The notes under the pieces: generated by a model | The model's input: only the letters and a program-made list of their open reading frames with translations | Database searches by the model: none | Told to the model about the DNA's origin: nothing | In this document: one piece after another, positions 1-7,599 of the stretch | Position numbering within the stretch: the stretch's first letter is position 1 | Layout of the letters: each line of letters begins with the position of its first letter | Translations under genes and position numbers: made by a program | Assembly: GCF_014195585.1 (NCBI RefSeq) | Contig: NZ_JACICA010000003.1 | Span: 124,001 to 188,000, forward strand | Direction: 5' to 3' | Source of the DNA: Alloprevotella rava | Lineage (GTDB): Bacteria; Bacteroidota; Bacteroidia; Bacteroidales; Bacteroidaceae | Length of the DNA: 64,000 nucleotides

Positions 1-799
1 AGTCAACGGGTAAGATGTCCACACCTAAAACGAGATGATTCAGTGCCATTTTCATATTGCTCATTTCTCCCTCGTCGGAAGCATGGAAATAGTAATTTTT
101 CTTCCAACGTGTCAAGTCGGTCAGTGTCACATTCAATCTCACGGGAAGCGACTCCAACCCTTTCGTAAAGCCGAAAGTCATGTTAAATGGTAAGTGTCCC
201 GACTGGCCTTCGTGGAAATCTTTGAGTTGTGCTCCCACATTGCGCAGCGCAAAGGAAGCACTGAAGTCGCGCTCTTCATCGAAATAGTTGAGGCCCAAAT
301 CCACTCCCAAACCGAAAGCATGATATTTATCGTAGCTGGGACATACCATTTTGATGTTCGCACCACCAGCCCAGCGGTCGGAGAGTAAGTAGCTATATCC
401 CATAGCCAGTATAATATCATTGGCACTGAATGTTCCCAATATCTTGCCTTGTTCGTCGGTTTCTTTCATCTCTCCATAATCCATCAGTTGCCCCATCAGA
501 GCCACTGTATGGCGTTGCCCGATGGCCTTAACGCCTTGAACGCCTAAATACTTGCTTCCGGCACCGTATGTCATAAAGTTGAATCCCACGCTATAGTCCG
601 TCACACCGGAGAGTAAGGCGGGATTGCTCCACCCCACATCAGGGCGATCCTCCACGTGGGAAATGTTATCGCCGCCCAAGGCTGAAGCATGACTCGAAAC
701 AGGAAGTTTCAGTACATTATAAGACGATGTGGATTCTTGAGCTTGCAAACCGAGCGGTAATAGCAGTGACAATATTATATAGATGACACCTTTTTTCAT
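1..799 (-). CDS. porQ: Type IX secretion system protein PorQ (3' end cut by window edge)
   Basis: Reading left from the ATG at 799, the frame is open to the window edge, giving the first 266 residues; the family is usually about 340, so the C-terminus is missing. The product starts with a signal peptide (residues 1-21, ending GLQAQ) and continues as a PorV/PorQ-type outer-membrane barrel with the early 'GWSNPALLSG' segment near residues 57-65 and repeated beta strands. PorQ belongs to the outer-membrane shuttle that handles T9SS cargo in Bacteroidetes. Linkage to cmk and ispH supports the name; I recall the same neighbourhood in Porphyromonas. The window contains T9SS cargo (S8 protease, 39.5-40.9 kb protein, BspA-like protein), so a working T9SS fits. 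Sure of the family, slightly less of PorQ versus PorV. Confidence 0.85.
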   Translation of the reverse strand, partial: MKKGVIYIILSLLLPLGLQAQESTSSYNVLKLPVSSHASALGGDNISHVEDRPDVGWSNPALLSGVTDYSVGFNFMTYGAGSKYLGVQGVKAIGQRHTVALMGQLMDYGEMKETDEQGKILGTFSANDIILAMGYSYLLSDRWAGGANIKMVCPSYDKYHAFGLGVDLGLNYFDEERDFSASFALRNVGAQLKDFHEGQSGHLPFNMTFGFTKGLESLPVRLNVTLTDLTRWKKNYYFHASDEGEMSNMKMALNHLVLGVDILPVD

Positions 800-819
800 T
801 CTTTAACTGAAATTGTGTT

Positions 820-858
820 CAAAGATACAGAGAAATCCCGGAATCTGAACTACTTTTG
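820..858. promoter_or_regulatory. Divergent promoter region for porQ and the tonB-cmk-ispH genes
   Basis: On the minus strand TATCTTTG (820-827) matches the Bacteroidetes -7 box TAnnTTTG and would serve porQ. On the plus strand TACTTTTG (851-858) would serve the tonB-like gene, placing transcription start near 865. No clear -33 TTG lies at the right spacing for either box, so these are single-box matches. Confidence 0.45.
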
Positions 859-878
859 TATCCCAAAGCGGGTAAAAC

Positions 879-1691
879 TTGCCCTTATATAACGTGTTTC
901 GAGACGAATTATTATCAAAGGAATGGTGTAATCTGATCTTCCAAGGACGGAATAAGGATTATGGTGCTTACGTGATGAGAAAGAACGCTGGCAGGCGGCT
1001 CACGTGGGCACTTTCTATTGTTGTGGGCATTGCCCTCCTTTGTGCCGCTATCCCTTTGGCTGTGGTAGCTTATATCAACTATGAGATTCGTCAAGCCAGC
1101 ACAGAGATAGAGCGGCTCACACAGTTCAAACCGCTCGAGTTGAACCAAGAGAAAAACATCAAAGCCATAGCAGCCGGACGTTTTGTGCCTCGGCGGCAAG
1201 GCCCAGAGGGAGATGAAATGTCCGTGTTTGATATTGTTGATCATATTCCCCCTCCGCTAAAATTCGGTATTGAAGGTCCTGAAACGCTGACGGTCAATGA
1301 CGATGAATGGGTGGCTCTTCCCGACACTGCCCACAATGCTGAGCGCGACGACCTCCCTGATGAGGGCCGCCAGCTCACACCCACCCAAGTGGTGGAGGAG
1401 ATGCCGCAATTTCCTGGCGGTATTGATGCGTTGGTAAAGTTTTTCGACGAAAACGTTGCCTATCCGCAGAGCGCGATAGATGCCAAGAAAGAAGGCGACC
1501 TTGAAGTATGTTTCTTGGTAGATGCAAAAGGCAACGTGGCAGAACCGAAAATTTCTCGCAAACTCTCCCCCGAACTCGACGCTGCAGCCTTGGAGGCATG
1601 TAAGAAGATGCCACGCTGGAAACCTGGAAAGGTAGGAGGGAAAGTCACGATAGTACAAGTCACAGTGCCCATACATTTTCAATTGAAATAA
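879..1691 (+). CDS. TonB-family energy transducer
   Basis: Links the proton-motive force of the inner membrane to outer-membrane TonB-dependent receptors. Visible layout: a short cytoplasmic N-terminus with the Bacteroidetes pattern '[19 protein letters not shown]' (13-31), one transmembrane helix (about 43-66), an acidic, Pro-containing periplasmic spacer, and a C-terminal TonB domain (about 173-270) with 'EEMPQFPGG' and '[14 protein letters not shown]'. There is no ATG near the conserved N-terminus; TTG at 879 or GTG at 894 are the candidates, and either keeps the conserved 'SKEWC' block. The stop is 5 nt before cmk, so the three genes tonB-cmk-ispH probably form one transcript. No ExbB/ExbD in the window. 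The receptor at 37344 could be a client, but that is inference. Confidence 0.85.
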   Translation: MPLYNVFRDELLSKEWCNLIFQGRNKDYGAYVMRKNAGRRLTWALSIVVGIALLCAAIPLAVVAYINYEIRQASTEIERLTQFKPLELNQEKNIKAIAAGRFVPRRQGPEGDEMSVFDIVDHIPPPLKFGIEGPETLTVNDDEWVALPDTAHNAERDDLPDEGRQLTPTQVVEEMPQFPGGIDALVKFFDENVAYPQSAIDAKKEGDLEVCFLVDAKGNVAEPKISRKLSPELDAAALEACKKMPRWKPGKVGGKVTIVQVTVPIHFQLK

Positions 1692-1696
1692 ATAAT

Positions 1697-2383
1697 ATGA
1701 AAAAGATAATAGTAGCCATAGATGGCCATTCATCATGCGGTAAAAGCACGATGGCAAAAGCCTTGGCAAAAGAGATTGGATATATCTACGTTGACACAGG
1801 TGCGATGTATCGTGCCGTCACGCTTTTTGCACTTCGCCGCGGATTCTTCCACGGTAGCGACATTGACGCTCCAGCCTTGGAAGCAGCAATGGGAGAGGTC
1901 CGTGTCAACTTCCAGTTGGATGCTGCAACGGGGCTGCCACTCGTTTGTCTCAACGGCGAGGTGGTAGAGAATGAGATTCGCGGCATGGAGGTAAGCAGCC
2001 GTGTGAGTCCCATCGCTGCGCTGCCGTTTGTGCGTATTGCCATGACGCGTCAGCAGCAAGAAATGGGGCGTGAAAAAGGTATCGTTATGGACGGTCGCGA
2101 CATCGGTACGGCTGTGTTTCCCAACGCCGAACTCAAAGTGTTTGTCACTGCCAGTGCGGAGGTGAGGGCGCGCCGCCGCTACGACGAACTCATCGCCAAG
2201 GGGCAGCAAGTGGACTTCAATGAGATTCTGAAAAATGTGGAGGAGCGCGATTATATCGACTCCCATCGCGAACTCAATCCGTTGCGTCAGGCCGATGATG
2301 CACTGGTTTTGGACAATTCCACACTCACCCGCGAAGAGCAAAGCCAGTGGCTGTTGGACGCTTTCAAACATGCCTCTCTTTAA
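1697..2383 (+). CDS. cmk: Cytidylate kinase
   Basis: Phosphorylates CMP and dCMP with ATP in the cytoplasm, feeding CTP/dCTP synthesis. The 228-residue protein has the P-loop 'GHSSCGKS' (10-17), the '[10 protein letters not shown]' segment (33-42) that follows it in all bacterial Cmk proteins, and the 'MDGRDIGT' motif near residue 132, with an Arg-rich lid segment ('RARRRYDEL') after it. Length matches the family. ATG at 1697 follows the tonB stop by 5 nt; ispH begins 13 nt after the cmk stop, so co-transcription is likely. Confidence 0.96.
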   Translation: MKKIIVAIDGHSSCGKSTMAKALAKEIGYIYVDTGAMYRAVTLFALRRGFFHGSDIDAPALEAAMGEVRVNFQLDAATGLPLVCLNGEVVENEIRGMEVSSRVSPIAALPFVRIAMTRQQQEMGREKGIVMDGRDIGTAVFPNAELKVFVTASAEVRARRRYDELIAKGQQVDFNEILKNVEERDYIDSHRELNPLRQADDALVLDNSTLTREEQSQWLLDAFKHASL

Positions 2384-2396
2384 TGAACCTGCCGTT

Positions 2397-3248
2397 ATGA
2401 ACATCGAAATTGATAGTCACTCTGGTTTCTGTCATGGTGTGACCACTGCTATCAAAAAGGCTGAAACAGAACTTCAGGGAAAGGAACGCCTCTATTGTTT
2501 GGGCGACATCGTCCACAACGATCGTGAAGTGGAACGATTGCGCTTGGCCGGACTGGAAACCATAGATCACAACAGTTTTTCTCAGCTCCATGATGCCAAA
2601 GTGCTGTTGCGCGCACACGGCGAACCGCCTGCTACCTATGCCTTAGCAGAGCAAAATCGCATCACGCTTGTGGATGCCACTTGCCCCGTTGTGTTGCAGT
2701 TGCAAAAACGCGTAAAAAATGTCTACGCCCAAATGCCCGAAGCTCAAATCGTTATCTTCGGTAAGCGTGGACACGCGGAGGTTGTAGGTTTAGTGGGACA
2801 AACCGAGGGACACGCCCTTGTTATTCAGAGTGTGGAGGAAGCTGCGCGCCTCGATTTCAATCGCGATATTTATTTGTTCTCACAAACCACTATGTCGCTC
2901 GATGGTTTCCATCAAGTCATCGACTATATCACCACCCACATTCTCGAACCCGCCCACTTCCATTATGCCGACACCATTTGTCGCCAAGTGGCTAATCGTT
3001 TGCCCAATATCCGTAGTTTTGCAGCTCGGCACGATGTTATCATTTTTGTAAGCGGATTGAAGAGCTCCAACGGCAAGATGCTCTACAATGCCTGTCTGCA
3101 GGTCAACCCTCGCTCATATATCGTCGACAATCCTGCAGCCATTGAGCGCGAGTGGTTCACCAATGCCGAAACAGTAGGTATCTGTGGTGCCACCAGCACC
3201 CCCACTTGGTTGATGGAAAGTTGCAAAGAAGTGATCAGTAAGTTTTAG
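2397..3248 (+). CDS. ispH: 4-hydroxy-3-methylbut-2-enyl diphosphate reductase
   Basis: Last step of the non-mevalonate isoprenoid route: reductive dehydroxylation of HMBPP to IPP and DMAPP with a [4Fe-4S] cluster. I place the start at ATG 2397, which gives the usual beginning 'MNIEIDSHSGFCHGV' and 283 residues; an upstream in-frame ATG would run into cmk. The three cluster cysteines are present: C12 ('GFCHGV'), C96 ('DATCP') and C195 ('DTICRQVANR'). Substrate-binding residues also fit: H40 ('DIVHN'), H74 ('RAHGE') and E128 ('GHAEVVG'). The C-terminal 'GICGATSTPTWL' motif is intact. Confidence 0.96.
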   Translation: MNIEIDSHSGFCHGVTTAIKKAETELQGKERLYCLGDIVHNDREVERLRLAGLETIDHNSFSQLHDAKVLLRAHGEPPATYALAEQNRITLVDATCPVVLQLQKRVKNVYAQMPEAQIVIFGKRGHAEVVGLVGQTEGHALVIQSVEEAARLDFNRDIYLFSQTTMSLDGFHQVIDYITTHILEPAHFHYADTICRQVANRLPNIRSFAARHDVIIFVSGLKSSNGKMLYNACLQVNPRSYIVDNPAAIEREWFTNAETVGICGATSTPTWLMESCKEVISKF

Positions 3249-3250
3249 TG

Positions 3251-3283
3251 TTTTCCACTAAGTTTTCCACAGGGTTTTCCACA
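3251..3283 (+). repeat. Three 12-bp direct repeats resembling DnaA boxes
   Basis: TTTTCCACT (3251), TTTTCCACA (3263) and TTTTCCACA (3275) follow each other with an exact 12 bp period right after the ispH stop, and an AT-rich stretch follows. The units differ by one base from the DnaA box TTATCCACA. They could be iterons of a lost replicon, a DnaA-titration site, or chance. I see no replication gene beside them. Confidence 0.55.
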
Positions 3284-3446
3284 GCATAAATTTTTGAATA
3301 TCTCTTTGGTAGTCAATAGGAAAACATCTGTATGAAGCTCTTTCTTAAAGCGGAAAACTAACAAGCCTATATATAGCTCCACCGAAACTCTTTTGGCGGA
3401 GCTTTTTCATACCCCAAAGTTTCTTTGCGATACGCACCAGCGTGAA

Positions 3447-3544
3447 TTTCCTTATTGCGTTTGCAAATACAATAAGGCTGTCAGCTGACATCCTTATTGC
3501 GTCAGCCAGCGCCCTTATTGTATTTTTGAACGCGACAAATAAGG
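3447..3544. repeat. Palindromic intergenic repeat, copy A
   Basis: Alternating CCTTATTG and CAATAAGG blocks separated by TCAGCTGAC or a degenerate form; one of six copies in the window (also near 13.5, 26.8, 37.0, 44.4 and 51.6 kb). It sits in a gene-free stretch between ispH and the toxin-antitoxin remnant. Its minus strand can be read as a small protein with 'ADAIRMSADSLIVFANAIR', which is repeat translation and not a gene. Confidence 0.85.
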
Positions 3545-3580
3545 CCACAACTATGAGAAAACACACTCCTTTCCAGAGTT

Positions 3581-3763
3581 CGTTTTTCTTGTTGTCACGT
3601 CGTCACGTTGTCTCACTTTGACTATAACTAATTGAAAATGTAAGGTTTGAATGCGTGACAACAAGGTGACAACGGTGTGACAACAAATATTTTGTTGTCA
3701 CGCCCGCAAGCATCTGTTTATCAGCAGATTTACTCCTCCGTGACGACGTGACAACAAAAAACG
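3581..3763. repeat. ~180 bp element with inverted-repeat ends and internal GTGACAAC repeats
   Basis: GTTGTCACGTCGTCACG (3591-3607) is repeated in perfect inverted form at 3739-3755, and the match extends outward through a T-rich/A-rich arm with a one-base difference. Inside are further GTGACAAC units in direct orientation and an 11-bp hairpin with a 3-nt loop (3677-3701). No coding sequence is visible inside. The shape resembles a small non-autonomous mobile element or a cluster of binding sites of a lost element; I cannot assign it to a known family. Confidence 0.6.
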
Positions 3764-3878
3764 GATTTTTCTTGGTAGGAGACGGCGATGGATAAAGCTA
3801 TATATATCAATATTCAGTTGAAATGTTTGGATTTTTCACTTATTTTATATTACATTCGCATACAAAGAGGATAAGAAA

Positions 3879-4180
3879 ATGGATACTACGACAGTAAGAA
3901 AGCCAGCATCTTTCAGATTGAATGCCGAATTGCTCGAAATGCTGAAGCGCTATAAGCATGAAAAAGGAAACTTGAGAATCTGAAAGCTGTGCTTCGCTAT
4001 CTTTGCGAACATGGAAAAGTGCCTCGCAAGAATCGTCCGCACTCCTTGTTGGGCGAGTACAAAGGTTGTATGGAATGTCATGTAGAAAACGACTTCCTGC
4101 TCATTTGGATGGACGAAACCAAAGGCATTATTAAATTGCTAAGACTTGGTAGCCATTCCGAACTTTTCAGTAAATATTAA
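3879..4180 (+). pseudogene. Collapsed toxin-antitoxin module: antitoxin start joined to YafQ-type toxin end
   Basis: ATG 3879 opens a 34-codon frame (start 'MDTTTVRKPASFRLNAELLE') that looks like the beginning of an antitoxin and stops at TGA 3981. From about 3962 another frame, without its own good start, encodes the C-terminal two thirds of a YafQ/RelE-type mRNA interferase and ends at 4180. It aligns with the intact toxin at 11214-11504: 'KNRPHSLLGEY' with 'KFKPHLLHGNR', 'MECHVENDFLLIW' with 'WECHIQPDWLLIW', 'GSHSELFSK' with 'GTHADLFGK'. A deletion removing the antitoxin end and roughly the first 20 toxin residues explains this. A GTG at 3989 could still start a 63-residue fragment, but it would lack the N-terminal helices. 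Confidence 0.75.
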
Positions 4181-4210
4181 TACTCTCTTTTTATATTTTT
4201 GTATTTTTAT

Positions 4211-4242
4211 TTGGCCTTTCCGAAAAACTTTCTGTATTTTTG
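4211..4242 (+). promoter_or_regulatory. Bacteroidetes-type promoter
   Basis: TTG (4211-4213), 21 nt spacer, TATTTTTG (4235-4242): a fair match to the -33/-7 consensus. The predicted start, near 4249, lies upstream of the (CT)22 tract and of the small Gly-rich gene and the lipoprotein gene, so the tract could be in their 5' leader. Confidence 0.5.
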
Positions 4243-4265
4243 CGGCTGGCTATAACTACCATTGA

Positions 4266-4457
<192 letters not shown>

Positions 4458-4540
4458 TATAGGCGTACTTCCGCTTATATTCTCTTCATTTAGTATTTTC
4501 TATATTACCGCTCTCGGCAGAAGCTCGCAGAGTAATTATA

Positions 4541-4570
4541 GGCAAAGGACTATTCTACCGTTCCTTTGCC
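4541..4570. other. Hairpin in the leader region
   Basis: GGCAAAGGA (4541-4549) pairs with TCCTTTGCC (4562-4570), 12-nt loop, with no T-run after it. It lies between the CT tract and the small Gly-rich gene and may be a pause or processing site in their leader. The rest of 4460-4690 shows nothing recognisable. Confidence 0.45.
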
Positions 4571-4696
4571 CGAATCTCTATATTCTTTTATTTAGTTTTT
4601 TTCTGTTCAGAAGAAGCAGGGATGAATATCAATTTTAGGTTTTAGGATAGGAAAAGACTATAGAAAATTCAATTAACAATATACTCCAAAAAAAAC

Positions 4697-4927
4697 ATGA
4701 ACAAGAATCAATTAAGAAGACGGGCATACCTGCCGCCCACAACGTGTGCTATAGCCACGAGCTGTGAAGGTAGGCCTCTTTGCGGTTCCTTCGAAGGTGG
4801 CCATAATGGTGGCACTTCTGGAGGCGATCTCGGCGATAGTGGCGATAATGGGCACAATAGCGGTGAGTCGGGCGGCTCTATGGGCGACACCCGGAAAGAA
4901 TGGATCAATTCCAGTTTGTGGAATTAA
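4697..4927 (+). CDS. Small Gly/Ser-rich protein preceding a surface lipoprotein
   Basis: 76 residues: a basic start with 'RRRAYLPP', two Cys-containing segments ('TTCAIATSCEG', 'PLCGSFEGG'), a long Gly/Ser/Asp tail and a Trp near the end. The plan matches the ORF at 53021-53209 ('KKRSYLKP', then 'DGSVGGG', then a Gly tail and terminal Trp residues). Short proteins with a Y-x-x-P start, a Gly-rich middle and an acidic/Trp end are common and uncharacterised in Prevotella, to my recollection. No signal peptide or membrane segment. The fimbrillin-like gene starts 69 nt downstream, so both may share a transcript. Confidence 0.55.
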   Translation: MNKNQLRRRAYLPPTTCAIATSCEGRPLCGSFEGGHNGGTSGGDLGDSGDNGHNSGESGGSMGDTRKEWINSSLWN

Positions 4928-4995
4928 GAATCCTTCTTTTTGTAAAGAGTAACAACGTAATAATCCGAAACGTAAGAAATTAAGAACGAACGACA

Positions 4996-6459
4996 ATGAA
5001 AACAAAAATCTATCTAAACATTCTCGCCGCAGGCATGTTAGCCTTTATGGGCAGTTGCGCAAGCGATGAGCCTATAGAACGCGGCAACGGGACAGACGGT
5101 GGCAGTTCTTCAGCTCTGACCTCTTTTTCCAGTGTGTCTCCCAATCGCTTAATGAAGTATACCCCTCGAACCTCTATGGGTGGTCACGATTATCTTGCAG
5201 GTAGTCGTTTCTATTGGGAACCAGGTGATAACATCTATGTAAAGGACGACAACAATGCTTTGCAGAAGAGTGGTGAAAACAATATCTCTGCAACTCAACC
5301 CAGGGCACGGTTCAAAGTGCCAGGTGCATATACGGCTCAAAACACCTACGAGGTGTATTACACCGGTGCTGCAGCAGGTGCTACATCTGAAAAGGTGATT
5401 ATCTCAACATCTCAGACCCAGACCTCTCCCAACACCGCCAAACATATAGGTGGGGTGGGCGACTGCGGCACATCTACTGCTACTCGTGTGGGCGACCATT
5501 TTGAGTTTATGCTCAACCACAAGGCCGCCTATCTCTGCTTCCTGCCACGCGTTACGAACGCTGAACTTGGTCAGAATATCTATCTGAAGAAGATTGTAGT
5601 GAAGTCGGATAATGCCATTGCAGGCGACTATACCCTCTCAATGTCCGGTCTCTCCTCTGCGCCTACGGCTAATGCTGCTACTGAAATTACCCTCACCACG
5701 CTGGGGACAACGCTTCCCAACGGATTCCCTCTCTCTAATACAGCTACTGATGTAGCAACAAATGCTGCTTATATGGTCATTGCTCCTGGTACGCACTCGC
5801 TCACTGTGGACTATTACATCAAAGACCCAGTGACTAAGGTTGAAGGAGTCATTACTAAGACCTTACCTGTGGGCAAACTCTTTTTGGCTAACAATGTTTA
5901 TGATATAACAGCGAATCTCACGCCTAAAGATTATGCAAGCGAGTATTATACAGCGGAAGAATCTGAAATATTCAATCTTGCTCCCAATAGTAATTTGATG
6001 GTATGGTATGCCGAAAAAGGATCACCGCATTGGGACACTCAATCAATTTGGTCTACGCAGGGACATCTTTATTGTAAAGGAATGTGGTATAAGAAAGCCA
6101 GTGTTATTGCTGCAGAGAATGGTCTTAGTGTAGCAGAACTAAATGAGCGAGATCCACAAGGAAATGATCTACGACCACAAGTGTTCTCTAATTTGAATGG
6201 TGATGCCCTTGTAGTACATGGTCGTCCATTAATGTCGAATATTAACGATTACTTCTATGTACCTGCATTAGGTGGTAAATTAAATGGTGAAAACTGGTTC
6301 TTTGGTAAATCAGCACTCTATTTTACGAGCAACACGCAAGGGAATGCAGTAGGTATACATTTGTCGGCTGATCCACAAGCCTCGCGTGTAGATCCTTTTT
6401 ATTCTTCTAACTACCAACTGCCTTTGTGGTTTGGAGAAAGTAGTTCTCCCCTGAAATAG
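4996..6459 (+). CDS. Fimbrillin-like surface lipoprotein
   Basis: Signal peptide with lipobox 'MGSC' (Cys at residue 21) followed by an acidic/Gly linker, so the protein is probably lipid-anchored and surface-exposed. The central part (about 45-310) is beta-rich with features of Bacteroidales fimbrillin/Mfa-like proteins: 'SRFYWEPGDNIYVKD' early on, 'FMLNHKAAYLCFLP' in the middle, and a strand ending 'LFLANNVYDITANL'. The last ~170 residues (from about 315) do not resemble the fimbrillin part and contain Trp-rich stretches. It could be a fimbria subunit, tip protein or unrelated adhesin. It ends at a strong terminator shared with the convergent methyltransferase gene. Confidence 0.65.
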   Translation: MKTKIYLNILAAGMLAFMGSCASDEPIERGNGTDGGSSSALTSFSSVSPNRLMKYTPRTSMGGHDYLAGSRFYWEPGDNIYVKDDNNALQKSGENNISATQPRARFKVPGAYTAQNTYEVYYTGAAAGATSEKVIISTSQTQTSPNTAKHIGGVGDCGTSTATRVGDHFEFMLNHKAAYLCFLPRVTNAELGQNIYLKKIVVKSDNAIAGDYTLSMSGLSSAPTANAATEITLTTLGTTLPNGFPLSNTATDVATNAAYMVIAPGTHSLTVDYYIKDPVTKVEGVITKTLPVGKLFLANNVYDITANLTPKDYASEYYTAEESEIFNLAPNSNLMVWYAEKGSPHWDTQSIWSTQGHLYCKGMWYKKASVIAAENGLSVAELNERDPQGNDLRPQVFSNLNGDALVVHGRPLMSNINDYFYVPALGGKLNGENWFFGKSALYFTSNTQGNAVGIHLSADPQASRVDPFYSSNYQLPLWFGESSSPLK

Positions 6460-6484
6460 AAATAATAATTCTTCTTATTTTAAG

Positions 6485-6520
6485 CAAAGCCCTCATTTTC
6501 GAGAGAGAATGAGGGCTTTG
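6485..6520. terminator. Bidirectional terminator
   Basis: CAAAGCCCTCATT (6485-6497) pairs with AATGAGGGCTTTG (6508-6520), a 13-bp stem with a 10-nt loop between convergent genes, with T-rich sequence to the right. Confidence 0.85.
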
Positions 6521-6551
6521 TTACTTTCTTTTTATTTGTCATCAACTTGTT

Positions 6552-7370
6552 TTATTCAGACAGCGCGGGGGAGGGGCTTCTCAACTCCCAAAATGTGACG
6601 GCGGCGGCAGCGGCTACGTTGAGCGAATCAACTTGGTGAGACATCGGGATGCGCACCACATAGTTCGATGCAACAATGGTTTCTGTGGGGAGACCGTCGC
6701 CCTCTGTGCCCATGATAATGGCCAAGCGTGGGATGGCTTTCAGTTCGGGCGCATCGAGAGGGATGGAGTTGTCCGAAAGGGCCATAGCGGCCGTTTTGAA
6801 GCCGAGGGCGTTGAGACTGCTTATTGGGCCGTCGAGCCAGGTCCAGGGAACTAAGAATACCGAGCCCATCGACACGCGCACCGCTCGCCGATTGAGCGGG
6901 TCGCAGGAGTTGCGCGTCAGTAGGACAGCATCGATGCCCAGTGCGGCTGCTGAACGGAAAATCGCCCCTATGTTGGTGGTGTCTACAACGTTGTCGATGA
7001 CCACGATGCGCCGTGCGTTGCGGCAAACGTCCTCAAGTGCGCGCGGTTGCGGCCGACGCATGGCGCAGAGCACACCGCGCGTCAGTTTGTAGCCCGTGAG
7101 TCCGGCGAGGAGTTCGCGCTCCCCTGTGTAAACGGGAATGTCTCCGCACCGACGGATGATATCCGCGGCATCGCCCGTGATATGGCGGCGTTCGCAGAGA
7201 AGAGCCACGGGGGTGTAGCCAGCCCGCAACGCCACATCGATGACCTTGGGACTTTCCACAATGAAGATGCCGCGGTCGGGTTCGAGGCGGTTGCGTAGTT
7301 GTGCTTCAGTCAGGGCGCTGAACATCTCCGCTCCCTCTTGTTGTAGACTTTTGAGTTCGATGAGTTTCAT
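6552..7370 (-). CDS. TrmH/SpoU-family RNA methyltransferase
   Basis: Transfers a methyl group from S-adenosylmethionine to a ribose 2'-OH of tRNA or rRNA. The N-terminal part (about 1-100) is the RNA-binding substrate domain; the C-terminal SPOUT knot (about 115-265) shows 'DNVVDTTNIGAIFRSA' (motif 1), 'IIMGTEGDGL' (motif 2) and 'IPMSHQVDSLNVAAAAAV' (motif 3). The exact RNA target cannot be told from sequence. 272 residues is normal. It overlaps no neighbour and shares its terminator with the lipoprotein gene. Confidence 0.9.
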   Translation of the reverse strand: MKLIELKSLQQEGAEMFSALTEAQLRNRLEPDRGIFIVESPKVIDVALRAGYTPVALLCERRHITGDAADIIRRCGDIPVYTGERELLAGLTGYKLTRGVLCAMRRPQPRALEDVCRNARRIVVIDNVVDTTNIGAIFRSAAALGIDAVLLTRNSCDPLNRRAVRVSMGSVFLVPWTWLDGPISSLNALGFKTAAMALSDNSIPLDAPELKAIPRLAIIMGTEGDGLPTETIVASNYVVRIPMSHQVDSLNVAAAAAVTFWELRSPSPALSE

Positions 7371-7585
7371 TTAGCGTTCTTTTGTTACGTGGCAACAGTG
7401 GCTTCGATTCCGCATCTTGCCGACTGTCAAAGCCTTTCTGAGCAACAAAGTTATGGATTTCGAGCCAAAACGGGGGAACGTATGAAGGGAAAAGGCGGAT
7501 GCGGCAGTGGGCAGCTCTGCGAAACCCATGAGGGGAAGGGAGAGAAGGATGGCGGTGTCTGTCAGGCGTTTTATTGTGTTTTTCG

Positions 7586-7593
7586 TACCTTTG
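7586..7593 (+). promoter_or_regulatory. -7 box before the MATE gene
   Basis: TACCTTTG matches TAnnTTTG. It predicts transcription start at about 7600, which is the A of the chosen ATG, so the message may be leaderless. It also argues against upstream start codons. Confidence 0.45.
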
Positions 7594-7599
7594 TGGGCG

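Noticed and set aside
3447-3544. CRISPR array
   Set aside because: Units are palindromic, irregularly spaced and lack equal-length unique spacers; no cas genes.
3345-3566. Small minus-strand reading frame with 'ADAIRMSADSLIVFANAIR'
   Set aside because: It is translation of the palindromic repeat. Similar peptides occur at each copy in either strand.
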